Assembly: GCA_014529385.2 (NCBI GenBank)
Contig: CM043952.1
Span: 71,431,299-71,495,298, forward strand
DNA length: 64,000 nucleotides
Reading direction: 5' to 3'
Source of the DNA: Adiantum capillus-veneris
Taxonomy: Eukaryota; Streptophyta; Polypodiopsida; Polypodiales; Pteridaceae
Shown: positions 44,902-57,740 of the stretch, in pieces
Numbering within the stretch: the first letter of the stretch is position 1
Layout of the letters: each line of letters opens with the position of its first letter
The notes under the pieces: generated by a model
The model's database searches: none
Seen by the model: the letters and a program-made list of their open reading frames with translations, nothing else
What the model was told of the DNA's origin: nothing
Made by a program: the position numbers and the translations under genes

Positions 44902-46026
44902 TGTCATGGGAACCGAATAATAGAGATAGACAGCAAAACAGAGGAAGAAATCTTTGTATTGATAGTGTTTGATACAACAGAGGAGCAATTGAATATATAT
45001 ATGGGCGCACTCCGTTGTACGGAGCTCAAACCTCCCGACCACCCCCGAGCTTCAATTCGCTTGCATGCAGTGTCTCACTCGCACTCTCACTCTCACTCTC
45101 ACTCGCACTCGCACTCACACTCGCAGAAGAGAGAATGGTGAATGATCCCCAAACGCACCTCCCGTCGTGCTTTTATCCTTCTTTTCCTCGAAAAGTCTGC
45201 ACGATTTTCGTACTAAGTATACCTGCGAGAATAATATAAGAACGTGATCGCTAAGCAATCCGTAAAGGTTAGATTTCTATCATGACACTTTGCACAGATC
45301 CTATTTCACACATTGATTTCTGCATCGCCTACAAAATAGCCAAAAGAACATACTCGTGCAACCAATTCAACATGATAATCAGAATAAAAAAACATAATTA
45401 TATACCTTCATAATCTCAATTGCCATACTCTATCATGAAGAAACAATCCACTTCTTGGTTGATAGCAGGGAGAACTGTATGATGTTGTAGGTCTGTCTGT
45501 CCCTGTGTACATTACACTGCTGCTGCCTTCTGTTTGTTTTCATCATAACTTTTACAAACGAACTCAGAACAGAGCAATCCAGGTACTCAAAACGACGGGA
45601 ATAGGTCTGTTCTACAAGACAACGCGGACAGAATTGCGAAAAACGTCTCTGTTTGACTAAAAACGCAACTTTTAGGTCGCGACTCATAAAACCTCTATTT
45701 TTTGGTATCCACTACTTTTACAACTTATTTTAAGCCTACCCATGCATTTTAAGCTAAAACACATAAATATAAAACATTGATATTAATAAAAATCTCAATT
45801 TTATTGTTCATAGACAGACTATCTGTTATTCATTAATCTTTATCAAATCCGTCTTTAGTGTATTATTAAAAAAAAAAAGAATATATGTTCTCTCTTAATA
45901 TTTCAACTCATTCGTATAAGTTCTATTTAATAGACTATTCAACAATTTTTCAAATCGTGCTAACGAAAGATATGCCCTGCTACATTCTTTTCGACTTTAA
46001 GAACTTCAAATATTAGTCCTATTACA
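44902..46026 (-). repeat. Chromovirus LTR 5 (intron-bearing form)
   Basis: 1,125 bp, TGTCATGGGAAC...CCTATTACA. It has PBS and leader on the left and purine tract and integrase on the right, like LTR 3. With LTR 4 it forms an inverted pair about 14 kb apart that is very similar over roughly 1.2 kb including the leader stub. Confidence 0.9.
45223..45405 (-). other. Candidate intron inside LTR 5
   Basis: On the minus strand this begins GTATATAATTATG and ends CTCGCAG, 183 bp, the same position and length as 30518-30700. Confidence 0.6.
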
Positions 46027-47607
46027 TTCTCCCCTTATCAAAATTAACTCTGTCTTCAGAGTTGGTTTAAAGAGAGAAAAATTCTCTTTGCAAAACACTA
46101 AGATCAACCCATGATGCATCCTCTACTGGATAGTTCTGTCACTTAACCAAAACTTCCACAATGTCTCTATTTCTCATATGTTTAAAACGTCTATCTAGTA
46201 CTAAGTCTGATTCTATAGTCAATGGTCCGTCATCTTTCAACTTAGAGTTGTCCTCTAAAACATGATGCACATTAGAAACATACTTTTTCAATAAACTCAC
46301 ATAGAATACATGATGCACTTTAACATGAGAAGGCAATTCCAATTTGTAAGCTAATGAACCAATGCGCTTCAAAATTTTAAATGGACTAACAAATCGTGGA
46401 GACAATCTTCTATCATTTCCAAGAATCAAATGAGACTTCTCAGGAATAACCTTTAAAAAACCATATCACCAGTTTCATACTCCACAACAAGATGTTTTTT
46501 GTCATAATACGGTTTATGTCTCTTTTGAGATTCTCTAATATTCCCCCTGATTTTGGCCGACTCGCTATCCATTTTCTCAAGCATCTCACGTGAGAGTTCT
46601 ACCTTATTCCTCGAATTAAGAAAATGAATAGGTGTAGGATAGTTATAGCCATACATTGCCTCAAACGGAGTCATCCTAATAGATGAATGATATGAACTGT
46701 TATATGCAAATTCAACCACCAAAGGCAGATATTCATTCCAATTAGATTGGTTTTCATTGACAGACATTTGTAACATATCTTCTAAAATACTATTCACTCT
46801 CTCCGTTTCCCCATCTGTTTGAGGATGAAAAGCAGTAGACATGAGTAACTGGGTACCTATAGAGTCAAAAGTGGCTCTCCAAAAATGAGAAGTGAACTTA
46901 GAATCTCTGTTAGACACTATGCTCTTGGGCATGCCATGCAAACGAAATATCTCTTTCATAAACAAGTATGCAATGGTCAATGCAGTATAAGTTATTTTTA
47001 CAGGAAAGAAGTGAGCTTGTGTTGTGAGTCTATCTACCACTAGAAAGATCGAATCATACCCTCCACGAGTAGTAGGAAGTCTAATGATAAAGTCCATGGA
47101 TATACACTCCCACTTCTGTAAAGGAATGTCTAAGGGTTGAAGGTCACCAGGCATCCTCTTATGCTCAATCTTAACTTGTTGACATTGAAAGCACTCACAC
47201 ACATAATTCTTAACATCCAATTTCATACGCAGCCAAAAGAATAAGGTTTTAATCTTTTCATATGTCTTATTTAATCCAGGATGACCAGAAAAAGGTGAAT
47301 TATGGCACTCATGCAGAATTTGACTCTTAAAAGAAGAATTTGCAGGAATACACAAGCGGTCATAAGAATACAGATTTCCCTTATACAAGTGATATCTGTT
47401 TTCATACATCTCACCAATATTCTCACACAAGAATTTCAAAATAGGCATATAAAAGGAATCATTTTCAACTTCAGCATGTATCTCATCAATCAAATTGGAT
47501 CGCACAATAGTCAACAAATTACACATGGGCCTACGACTCAATGCATCTGCAACTTTATTTTCTTTTTCACACAAATACTTCAAATCAAAGTCATACTCAT
47601 CCAGCAA
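46027..47607 (-). pseudogene. Chromovirus integrase and chromodomain
   Basis: The minus strand covers the RNase H end (ENKVADALSRRP), a near-complete HHCC zinc-binding region (HECHNSPFSGHPG ... CFQCQQVKIEHKRM), the catalytic core and the C-terminal domain. The second catalytic Asp is changed: SIVSNRDSKFT where the copy at 26.9 kb has SDRD. A frame break lies near 46450, and in the chromodomain VKW is VK-stop (TGG to TGA at about 46139), after which QNYPVEDASW continues. A purine tract at 46027-46039 adjoins LTR 5. Confidence 0.88.
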
Positions 47608-48979
47608 TTCAATCCATCTTCTTTGTCTGTTATTTAATTATGGCTGAGTGAAAATATACTTCAAGTTTTGATGATCAGTACGCAATTCAAATTTTACACC
47701 AAGCAAGAGATGACGCCAATGCTTCAATGCATGAACAACAGCAAGCAATTCTAGATCATGTGTTGCATAGTTCAATTCATGTCGTCTTAATTTCCTAAAC
47801 TCATATGCAACCACTCTTCCTTCTTGTGTCAAAACACAACCTAATTGTTCACCACTAGCGTCACAGGACACAACAAATGGTTTGCCCATCTCAGGAACTT
47901 TTAAAACACAATTTTCCGCTATTTTAGCCTTCAAGGTCTCAAAAGCAGTCTCACAGCTAGAAGTCCACACAAAACCCTTGTCTTTCTTGGTCAATTCGGT
48001 CAAAGGACTTGCTATCTTAGAGAAATCTTTAATGTGTGCTCTCTCATATTGTGCTAGACCCATAAAGCTTTTTACATCTCTTACTAACATAGTCTTAACT
48101 TTATCAAGATCAATGTGAATCCCCTCTTTAGAAATCACTCTTACCAAATACACAATCTGATCCTTTGCAAAAGAATACTTACTTGCTTTGGCATACAATT
48201 TATGTTCACGCAAAACATCAAATGTTTTCTTTAAGTACAATGCATGATCTTCTTCATTCGTAGAATACACAAAATATTATCCAAGAATACCAGAATGAAG
48301 TCCTCAAGATACGGGTGAAAAATATTATTCATTAAGCACATGAAAGTTTTTGGTGCATTAGTCAAACCAAAAGTAAGAACTGTAAATTCATAATGCCCAT
48401 AACGTGTACGAAAAGTAGTCTTTGGAATGTCCTCGGCCATGATGCGGATTTGATGGTAGCCAGAACGAAGGTCAATCTTTGAAAATATTGTGGCACCACT
48501 CAAATGGCTGAGCAATTCATCTATGTGAGGAAGAGGATATTTGTTCTTAATGGTCTATTTGTTTAATCCCCTATAGTCGATGCATAACCTATATGTACCA
48601 TCCTTTTTCTTTTGGAATAACACAGGACTACCCCAAGGAGATATACTAGGTTTAATGAAACCCTTTTTCAAAAGATCATCAAGTTGTATCTTGAGCTCTT
48701 TAAGCTCATCAATATTGATCCTATATGGAGATCTGGAATAAGGTGTCACTCCTGGATATAGATCTATGGCATGGTCTACCGCTCTAGGCGGAGGTATACC
48801 AGGAAGATCGTCCGTAACACATCCTTAACTTCATGTAAGAGATCCTCAATAAATTCTCGATTTGTCTCTTTATATTTATCTCCAGATTCTCTTTAATCTC
48901 ATTAGCAAACACAAGCAACGTCTCACACAAGCAAACACAAGCAACGTCTCACACTCTTATCTAAGTCACCTTATCAATT
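47608..48979 (-). pseudogene. Chromovirus reverse transcriptase and RNase H
   Basis: Three open pieces: 48749-48555 ([20 protein letters not shown]), 48515-48231 ([12 protein letters not shown] to the palm) and 48270-47638 (thumb, connection, RNase H with [11 protein letters not shown] and [11 protein letters not shown]). The palm motif reads FLDNI, with the second Asp lost, next to a 1-2 bp deletion. The RNase H region keeps the frame across [20 protein letters not shown], which the other copies have lost. A 30 bp direct repeat (GCAAACACAAGCAACGTCTC) lies near 48910. Cut at 48979 by the AT-rich repeat. Confidence 0.88.
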
Positions 48980-49312
48980 TATATTTATGCTAGATTAAGA
49001 TTAGGTTATATTTAAAATTAGGGAAAGATTTAAGATTAGATAGCTATGTTAAATTTAAGTTAGATTACATTTAGGTTTAAGATTTAATATTGGATTAGAT
49101 TTAGGTTTATGTTGAGTTTAAGATTAGATTAGATTTAGATTTAAGATTAAAACAAGATTTAAAAGTAACTAGATTTAAGTTAGATTACATTTAGGTTTAG
49201 GTTAGATTTAAGATTAGATTAGATTTAGGTTTATTTTGAGTTTAAGATTAGATTAGATATAGATTTATGTTTGATTTAAGATTAGATTAGATTTAGGTTA
49301 GATTTTGAGCAT
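48980..49312. repeat. AT-rich TTAGATTTAGG-type repeat
   Basis: Degenerate tandem 6-8 bp units such as TTAAGATTAGATTAGATTTAGG, with a higher-order repeat of roughly 55-60 bp. It resembles plant telomere-like sequence only loosely (no TTTAGGG array). On the element strand it precedes RT, and the copy at 32001-32085 follows gag. Confidence 0.75.
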
Positions 49313-50012
49313 GTCAATGAAGGCGCGTTTTGCCCAAAGAGCAAACACTAGTTACACAACAATAAATATGTTCCGATCAGAATCTCACACCTATTAGTGC
49401 TCATTACCGTTGTTATATTCGCTGCCCAAATTTAGCGCCTAAACTTTCAAATTCTGGATTAACTCTCCCCCCCCTCAAATTTTGGTGTTTCCCTCCTCTC
49501 AATAAAAATTAAAGAGTATTGTATTTAATTTTCAAATATAAAAAAGAAGAGAAAGAAAGAGAGACAGAGAGAGAGAAAGAGAAAGAGGGGGGAGAAGGAG
49601 GCGGGGATATAAGGCCCGGTTCATACGCTACGGCGGAAATGCTTCCCACAAGGGCATCCAAGTTGCGTGGAAAAAGCCTATTTTCTATAGTAGATATCAC
49701 CTTCCTCCGAGCCCGCCATTTTTCTTCCGGCACCCCCCCATCGGAAGAGCTACTGGACTCTCTCCACCTCTCTTTGTTTTTCGCTCTTCTTCCTCCAACA
49801 TCGTTTAGACAAGGCGGCGGTAGACCTGTAGAAAGCCTTTCTTCCTCTAGCCTCATCTGAACCCAGCCTGAGATTACCCTTGTTTACAACTAAAATAATC
49901 ATTGTCAATGGATTAATATAATTGAGCATATTCTCAAATCTAAAGAGAGGAAGAGGAGGGAGAGAGAGGTGACTGGATTACATGATCAAAAAACATCATA
50001 ATTGCAAAATGT
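49313..50012. other. No recognisable gene; GA-rich tract
   Basis: Contains a (GA)n tract at 49545-49595 and a second GA-rich stretch at 49945-49975. Opposed open frames of about 115 codons at 49509-49860 have no recognisable domain and overlap each other on both strands. Confidence 0.55.
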
Positions 50013-53000
50013 TTATGAATCATCTTCCAAGAGATCTCTACATGAAGCATCATCCAATTCTAAGCCCATGGCTCCTAAATCAATAAAGAGAGAAATGGAA
50101 TTGTCATTTGTGGATGCATTGCCAACTTCATCATCTTCGAGTTCGTCATCCTCCATCTCATTATCTTCATCATCATGACAATCATCCTCGCTAAGACTTG
50201 CTACCGGCGGACTTGATTCATCGACCTCCCTCTCCTCTCTTTCCACCTCATCCAAAGTCGGAGGTGGAAGAGGGTCGAAGATAGTCTACACTTCATTAGT
50301 GGAAAAAATGGTTCTCCCCCGAGGTGTTACGGGAACTACAAACCAAAGTTTTTGTTGGTGGATTTCTCGGATATAGATGACCTATAAAATAGAAGCTCAA
50401 AGTGAGTAACATTGGTATAACTAACGCTACAACAAGTAAATAAGAATAAAAAAGGTACATATCACTCAACTGCTCATAATTATGCGGTAAAACTAAATTG
50501 TCATACCTCCCTGTGTGATGCACACTAGAGTCCACCATGTAGAGGCCATTCTCATGTCGTCTAAACACATTTGCAAACTACTTACACTCGAAGATGAAGC
50601 TATGAAAGGTTCCAAAATTAACCTTTAGTATCCTTTCAATAGTTCCGTAGTACCTGGCTTCATCACCGTCTGTGTCAAAGTTGTGCATGATGGGAGAATG
50701 CATGGTGGTTCTACACTCGTCAATGTGGCGCGTACGAAAGTGATGACCCTTTGACCACATAGAGTTAAAGGAAAGGCACTACAAAATAGAAAAATATATT
50801 AATTTATCAAATACATATTGAAGATAATTTCAAGAAATAGCTAGACAATATGGTTTAGGTATATGAGTACTCTACCTTTGATATGCAGCCTCGTGCATAC
50901 TCCCATTCTTTGTTGGTGATGTCTTCTCCACGCGCTTTTGTCTCGGCCATTCTCTCATGAATCCACTATGCACTAATGAGATATGGGAAACATGCAAGGT
51001 GTCTAGTCACTAAGGGTGCCCTCCTTCCTCCATGTGCTTGTTTCCATGATTCCCTCTTTTGAAAACACCTGGACTTTGACACTGTCCACACGTCCACCCA
51101 CTTGGTCATAATATTTGCATTGAGAATGAAAAAGTTATCGACCACTCAGGATAGATTCATATCCATGTTAAGTAGTTTCCCCTTTCCACTTGTCAAGTGT
51201 GAAGTCATCCTGGAATCTTCCTCGTCTGACCACATGCGAGGCATTGAAGGATCAACTTGTGCCAAATACTATGATATGTAAACAAATGCCTCTTGAACCA
51301 TCCACCCTTCGGCCATTCATGCCTCTGGTTGAGACCGTAGCTGCACAAAATCTCTGAGAGTCTTTAAGAACCTCTCTAAGAATAACATCCATCATGCGTG
51401 CATTACTCCACATATAGCTATCTCCTCCACCACGTGAACCAAGAGGTAAATTTGAATAAGAAGGGCCGACCGAGGAAATGCATCTTCAATGGCATACACA
51501 GTTTCTATTGCAAGTGTTTGAGTAGCAGGGATAGCATCTATTTTGATTTCTTTGGAGCTCACAAATCTGCAAGAAATCACACAAGGATACACTAAGTGCT
51601 AGTTGAAATTATTTTGTACATAAAAAAGGTGTAGTCGAGTGGAGTCTTGTGGTGTACCTTACTAGCTCTCCTAATTTGAAAATTGTGTCCCTGACTTTCT
51701 TGTCCTGACATATACACATACTCACCGGTAGAATGAACTACAATGCAAATCAGGAAAAGGGAAAGTGAGTGATAGTCATACACACAAACTATAGATAGAA
51801 TAGTGAGTATGAAGATTACCCAAAGCATCTTGTGCCAATCATGGGACTTCAAACCATACAATTGAACGCTTCCACCCTTCTTCACTTTTGTGAAAGATCC
51901 CTTTAGCGACCTCATGTATCCTGTTGGTGTGCAAATAGAGGCAATGGTACCCTTCACCTTGTCTAATTCTTCTTTTTCTAGCATCCATGGTGCTTTAGGA
52001 AGCACAATCTTTCCATTTGGGGCACACCGTGGAGTGACAAAGGCAAGGAGTCGTTTTAAAAGCCTCAAATCCCCCCTCGCACCCAAAGAGTCCTTCTTGC
52101 CAATAATGTGGTCCCATAGTGTTTGGGCTACATTCTTGAATATGTGCATGTGATCGAAGAGGTGTTGTATTTTTAAGTCCTTCCAATATGGAAGCCTTAA
52201 AAATATGGAATACCTTGACATACCTTTTGGTGGAGGACACGGAGCCAAATGGTTGTTGTGGTGTTCCTCCCAAATGGTTGCCCAAATTTTCCATTGTGAC
52301 CTTTATAGGAGCCTTCCGATTTGTTGGAGCCTTGTGCTTGATATGCCCTTGGGGTAAGAAACAATGGTTGTTTGGATAGATTACCTTGTGCAAGGAATCT
52401 AGCCTCTTCATCACCAACAATGGCCCGCAAGTAGGACATGCATTGTGGCGATGTGGAAAACCCTACATACATTTCATATGGTTAGAGAGATGATTGAACT
52501 AAAGTGAGATAAAGGGAGCTAAAGGGAGAGAGGGAATGTAGGAAATAGAGATAGAGGATAGGGGGTTACCAGAAATCTCTCCAAGCTCAGGATAGTCGTG
52601 CATAGTCCACATAAGGATTCCCCTCACTTGAGCCTCTCTCCCCCCCGTTGCAAGTGAGACATCGACAACAAGAATGCCTCTCCATAACTCCTCCAACTCC
52701 TCGAGGAGGGGTTCGAGGAAAATGTCAATATTTGACACCTTGTACTTCCCAGGCACAAGCAAGGAAAGAAGTATATTGCCCTTCTTGGTTGTCTCCCATG
52801 GTGGAATATTGTAGTTGACGATCACCACACTCTAAGTGCTCAATGAAATAGACTTAGTGCCGAAGGGGTTGACACCATCACTTGCTAACCCAAGCCTCAA
52901 GTGTTGAGGCTCCAACCCAAACTCTGGCCATTGAGTTTCGATGTGCCTCCATGTAGGTGAATTGGCAGGGGCACGCATCATTCCATCATTTGAGCCATGG

Positions 53001-54050
53001 TTTGCGTACCACGCTAGAAGCTCCATGGTAGACCTACTTTTAACCATGTGCTGGATGCGAGAAATTAATGGAAAATGTCTTAATACCTTGCGGGGTAGGT
53101 GTGCCCCCCTCACACCTATCTTGTATCGTGCCTCCCTGCACATGGGAGATGAGGTAGGATGTGCATGCTCATTGCGGTATAGCATGCAATCGTTGACGCA
53201 CGCATGGATTCGCTCATACTCCATTCCAAGTGTAATGACAGACAATCTAGCTCAACGATGATTTGGAGGCATGTGGTGATCAGCTGGCAGCATTTTGCCC
53301 ATCAAACTACAACAAAAATGCATATTAGTATGATTCCTAGAAGATGACACCATAAAGAGAGAGGTAGAGAGTATATAAAAGCCACATTCCATACTTAGAG
53401 GAGTAGTACACCGACGCTTTCACTACTCCAACCGAATTTTTCTTGCAAGTTGAGTACTTCCAACGATGCTCGGAGCACCGAGTATCGTGCACCGTCGTAA
53501 AGAGGTGTTCAGGCACTCGTCATCAATCTATCCTCCGTTTCGGCAGCCCGTTTAGTGCAAGGCTCACAATCCTCTTTGCACATGTCACGCTCATGAGCTA
53601 GTAACTCATGACACATGTCGAACATATACTCATCCTCTACCCCAAAGTGTGACGAAGACGCCGTAGGAGCTGCCGACGTAGAGCCAATGGCAGGATCACC
53701 ATGCAGTGCACCCAAATTTCCCAGTCGCTCTTGCCTCTTTCATTCGGCCTTGCGTGCCAGTGCACCACCACCAAACACAGACCAATGGGGAAACACCTCA
53801 AGCGACAGGTGAGTCATGCAATTATCTCTCCGAGCACTTTTCTGAGGATGCCAAAGCCCTTCCTTCTCCACGTGATCCAAAGCAATGCGCCTCAAGCGAG
53901 GAATTGCCCTTTTGCAGTTGGCACGAAGAGAGGTTGTTTTACCTTGAGCGAACGATCTCGCTCTGGGCCTCCAGGAGGACCACAATCATCGCAGTCGATG
54001 TCCTGCACACGCGAAAGGTTGTTTATTTAGTCATGTGTGCTAAAAAATAA
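50013..54050 (-). pseudogene. CACTA (En/Spm) tnp2 transposase, nearly full length, broken
   Basis: Minus strand, multi-exon. N-terminal Cys/His region about 53985-53720 (RAIPRLRRIALDHVEKEGLW), acidic segment, TPLYDGARYSVLRAS and KFGWSSES at 53500-53400. Next exon 53307-52571: HACVNDCMLYRNE, GASRYK-like CREARYKIGV, VLRHFPLISRIQHM, GLASDGVNPFG, NYNIPPW. Then about 52465-51835: HCFLPQGH, IFLRLPYWKDLKIQHLFDHMH, GLKSHDWHKML. Then 51560-51200 with LLVHVVEEIAICGVMHA, AEGWMVQEAFVYIS. Then 50900-50500 with RYYGTIERILKVNFG and the last exon with an acidic tail ending at 50013. Stops include TGG to TAG in SLST-W (about 52838) and ECK-W (50578); the first donor is CTAAGT instead of GTAAGT. Family role: cutting and pasting of CACTA ends. 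Confidence 0.85.
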
Positions 54051-54566
54051 ATAATTAGAAAAACACTTAATTCCATAGAAAAATTACATATATTTAAAGT
54101 CGAAGGGAATAAACGACAATGAGTGTTAAAATTAATTTTTAACTAGAAGATATTTTAAAAATTCAATTAATAAACATTTTAAAGTACTATAAAATAAAGT
54201 ATCCATTAAAAATAAAAAATCTCCATAAAAAAACTCAAAAGGCTAAAAAATGAAATAATGTATAGCTAAGGGTAGGGGGAGTGGTTTGTACCCTCCCACC
54301 CCGCAACCTCGGATTCGCATGTATCCGTTTGAAATGACTTGACGCGGTAATATGGGCGGTAATCAGCGCGGTAATAGTTGCGGTAATAACCGTGGTAATA
54401 TCAACGATAATAATAACTGGTGCCTAAAAAAGTAAAAAAGGCAGAGTATTCCACGTTTTTGTAGCATACCCTACCTTCCCTGCATTCTTGCTCTCCACCA
54501 TCGCTCCCAAGCTTCCCCCACCCTCCCCTCCCCCACTCCCCATCTCTCTCTTCCCAAGAGATAAAT
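54051..54566. other. AT-rich CACTA flank and unassigned sequence
   Basis: The first 70 bp match, inverted, the sequence at 2380-2480 upstream of the tnp2 copies, so they belong to the CACTA 5' region. The rest is AT-rich and holds repeated CGGTAATA motifs at 54345-54410 (GCGGTAATA, GTGGTAATA). No TIR was found. Confidence 0.55.
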
Positions 54567-54567
54567 G

Positions 54568-54633
<66 letters not shown>

Positions 54634-54652
54634 TAGATAGATAGATAGATAG
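54567..54652 (-). repeat. TATC/TC microsatellite at LINE 3' end
   Basis: On the minus strand the LINE 3' UTR ends GACGATAATAGAACTATC and continues as TATC units, then (TC)n. Same arrangement as at 21.97 kb on the plus strand. Confidence 0.85.
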
Positions 54653-57600
54653 TTCTATTATCGTCCTGGGAGGTCAAATATGACCTATGGGACCAAATGA
54701 ACATGTCACGTGGTGTGAGTGGAGTTCATAAGTGACTCTCGATGCTCAAAAATGGCTGAAATGAGCGTCGAAATAGAGAGTCCACATCGTGGTTGGGAGA
54801 GGAAGGTATGTAGGGAGAGATCATGGCTGAATATATGGGGAAAAAAGGACCTAATGTGGTCAAAAGCTGAGCACTCAAGTAGTGTGTGGTACTTACTCTC
54901 TCGCACTTGACGAGGGCATAAGGTGCAAAGTCGATGACACTCCTCGCCAGTGCCCCAACATCCTGTCTCGCAGTGTAGAGAGTGGGAGCTAAGACGAATG
55001 GAGGCAATGGTGCGGATCGCACTCAATGGGATGGGCTCAAGGATGTAGGAATGGGTTCGGTTACCTCGTTCCGAGAAGAAGAGAGATTTGTAGTTTGGGG
55101 CAACGTGTGTGGTGTAATGGCTAAAGCGAGAACCTCCGGATTTCTCCCAAGCCGTGATACATTGGCGTTGTAAGAAGGACTCATTAACTTGGGAGTCGAT
55201 CGACGCATCCTTGACCAAGTGACATGCATCCCATCTTCCAAACCATTTCTTGATATCAAGCATCCACCCCGAACTTAGTATTTTGCTCTTGCATGTATTT
55301 TGAACCATTTGACTTGCTTCATATGCGATTCTAGGAAGTCGATGCAAAGGGCTACGTTGTGTCTTGCATTCCCAAGACCTCAATGGGAAGCAATCCCGAC
55401 TCAAGAAGTAAGAGCATGTAGGGTGTTTGTGTCTTGACTTGGAGAAAGTTGGTGAGAAAACGCTTTTGGACATTGTCAAATTCCTTCCAAGTAGACTTCC
55501 CGATGCTTCCACCCCACACCTCCACTCCATAAAGAAGCACCGGTGTCACCAATGTGTCAAAGAGGTACTTTTTGAGAGCCCAACACTTGATCTCTCCTGC
55601 ATTGCACATGTTCTCAAATGCATAATAGGCCCTCTTTCCGGCTTCCAATCGACGCATTGCACAATCCTTCCATTTATGATTGGATGGAACCTCAAGGCCA
55701 AGGTACTTGAAGTGATCTACCACTTCAAGTTTCTCATTGTTATATACAATGCATGGATTTTCATCATTGAGGGTCTTTACAAGCATAACCTTGGTTTTGG
55801 ATCCATTCACGATCAGCCCGCTATGTAGGCAAAAGCGTTCCAAGACACTCATAAGCTTTTGTGCATCTTCTAAGGTATGTGCCAAGAGCACTACATCATC
55901 GGCATAAAGCAAAAGCATGATCACCGCATTTCCAATCTTAATCTCTTCTATGCCTTCTTGCTGCATAAAGTCAAGAACCATGCATTCCAATTCATCAATG
56001 AGTAGCCCAAAGAGGGTTGGGGAAAGTGGGCATCCTTGTTTGACACCAATAGTGCTTGCAAAAAATTCTGAAATTCCATCTCCCATACGTAATCGACATA
56101 TCACTTTTTGGTAGATGCGAAAGAATGCATGCATAAATTCTCTCGGCACTTGAAGGCTTTGCATACGTCTCCAAAGATTTCCTCGCGGTACCATGTCAAA
56201 AGCTTTCTTGAAATCCACAAAACAACAATACAACCTTTTTCCTTTCAATCAAGACGCTTCCATAAGAACTCGAAGAGTGACAAGCTGATCAATAGTGCTA
56301 TGATGCTTTCGAAAACCTGCTTGGCCAAGTGCACGTTTGCCATTCTTTTCAGCCCATTCACTTATCTTCATCTCCATGATACATCCAAATAACTTTGCCA
56401 TTAAAGAACCAACCATTATAGTGCGATAGTTGTTCACATTGTTTACATCTCCTCCTTTGTGCAAAGGTTTGATCCAATTTGCACTCCAATCATGAGGCAT
56501 GCCATACTGAAGTGCAAGGTTAAACATATCGCATATCCAATATCGTGTTTTCTTGCTTGTCCATTTAATCATTTCAGCCTTGACACCTTGAAGGTCACCT
56601 GCCATACGAGTAGCAAGTTTCTCAAGCGCGCGGCATACATCTTCAATGGTAAAGAAGGGAGACATAAACGGAAGGGAGCTACAAAACTCCATCTTATCAA
56701 CATTGGGTTGCTCATAGAGATTCTTACAATGCATATACATATCCTCAAGAGTCAAGTCACCAAAGCTCTCAATGCGTTTGCCTTTTAGATTTTGCCAAAA
56801 CTTGCCACATGCATGTGCTTTCTCTTGTGCTAAAAGAAGTTGTTTTTCGACTTCCCACCTTCTCCTCTTCTTTTGAACAAGTGCTTTGTATGTGTGTGAA
56901 CATTCCAAGTAAACTTCCTTGTCTTTGATTCCATCCAATCTTAGCTAGTGTTTTCGGGCTTGACTACATTCCATGTCAAACCATTTCTTCTTGGTGCTAC
57001 CCTTCTTAGACCTTTTGCAAGACATGTGTTTCACCGAAAATCATTCCTTCGCACAAGAGAAAATTACTTCTTTGAAAACTTTCCACTTGCATTCTAATGT
57101 TGGGATCTCTTCATGCTCTATCATGCTTAACATTTGGTCCACCATATCAGCATATATAAGTGCTCGTTTGAAGTCTAGACGTAGGTACAAATGATTCACA
57201 TCATGATTGGAGGCTACATGCTCGGGCCGTTTACCACACTTGAGGTCAATACATAACATCCTATGATCCGATTCCGGATTCCATTCACCAAGTGTAAAGC
57301 TTTGTATGCATTCTAGAGTGGCTTCCGAGAACAACATATAGTCAATCACGCTAGCACCGTTGTGCTTTCTACATGTAAAGTCATTGGTGCCTTGCCATAG
57401 AGATACACCATTTGCAATGAGCATTCCGGTACTATTGCACATATGTAGAAGTGACTTTCCATAGTGATCCACTTCTTTTGCATGCGACATGTCTACTTGT
57501 TGTGTGTCGTGTTGTAGCATATTTGTGCGAGCATTCATGTCTCCAAAAACAATGACTTCACCTTGATCCTTTTAATGAGCAATGTCTTCCTCTAGTTCAA

Positions 57601-57740
57601 CAAAGGGCTGATCTCTATCCATATTCAAGCAAGCAAAAAAGTTGGATTCATAGTGAGGAATGTAGCAACTGGCCACAAACATGACTTGACCATTTGGTGG
57701 GCTGATTTTCAGCCATAAGTAGCGTTTATACTTATCTTCA
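54653..57740 (-). pseudogene. LINE ORF2 copy and 3' UTR, tandem to the next LINE
   Basis: Covers ORF2 from just before ENDO motif VAGCYIPHY to the C-terminus and 3' UTR. Visible pieces: endonuclease (SVIDYMLFSEA, PESDHRMLCID), RT (FVDFKKAFDMVP, GVKQGCPLSPTLFG, LLLYADDVVLLAHT), zinc-knuckle-like CTLC...HTLLEC and end FEHRESLMNSTHTT. Relative to 57.7-61.1 kb it has a deletion of about 50 bp after the QQVD motif (57490), a deletion of about 36 bp near 55375 after EVLGM, and several stops. Its right edge joins the sister copy's 3' end at 57740. Confidence 0.88.

Noticed and set aside
48980-49312. Possible interstitial telomere repeat
   Set aside because: Units are TTAGATT/TTTAGGTT variants; no run of TTTAGGG is present.
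49509-49860. Overlapping 113-115 codon frames on both strands
   Set aside because: No domain, splice or homology support; adjacent to GA repeats.
50774-50786. CACTACAAAATAG as a CACTA terminus
   Set aside because: It lies within an intron-like gap of tnp2, lacks subterminal repeats and differs from the ends at 17647 and 32789.
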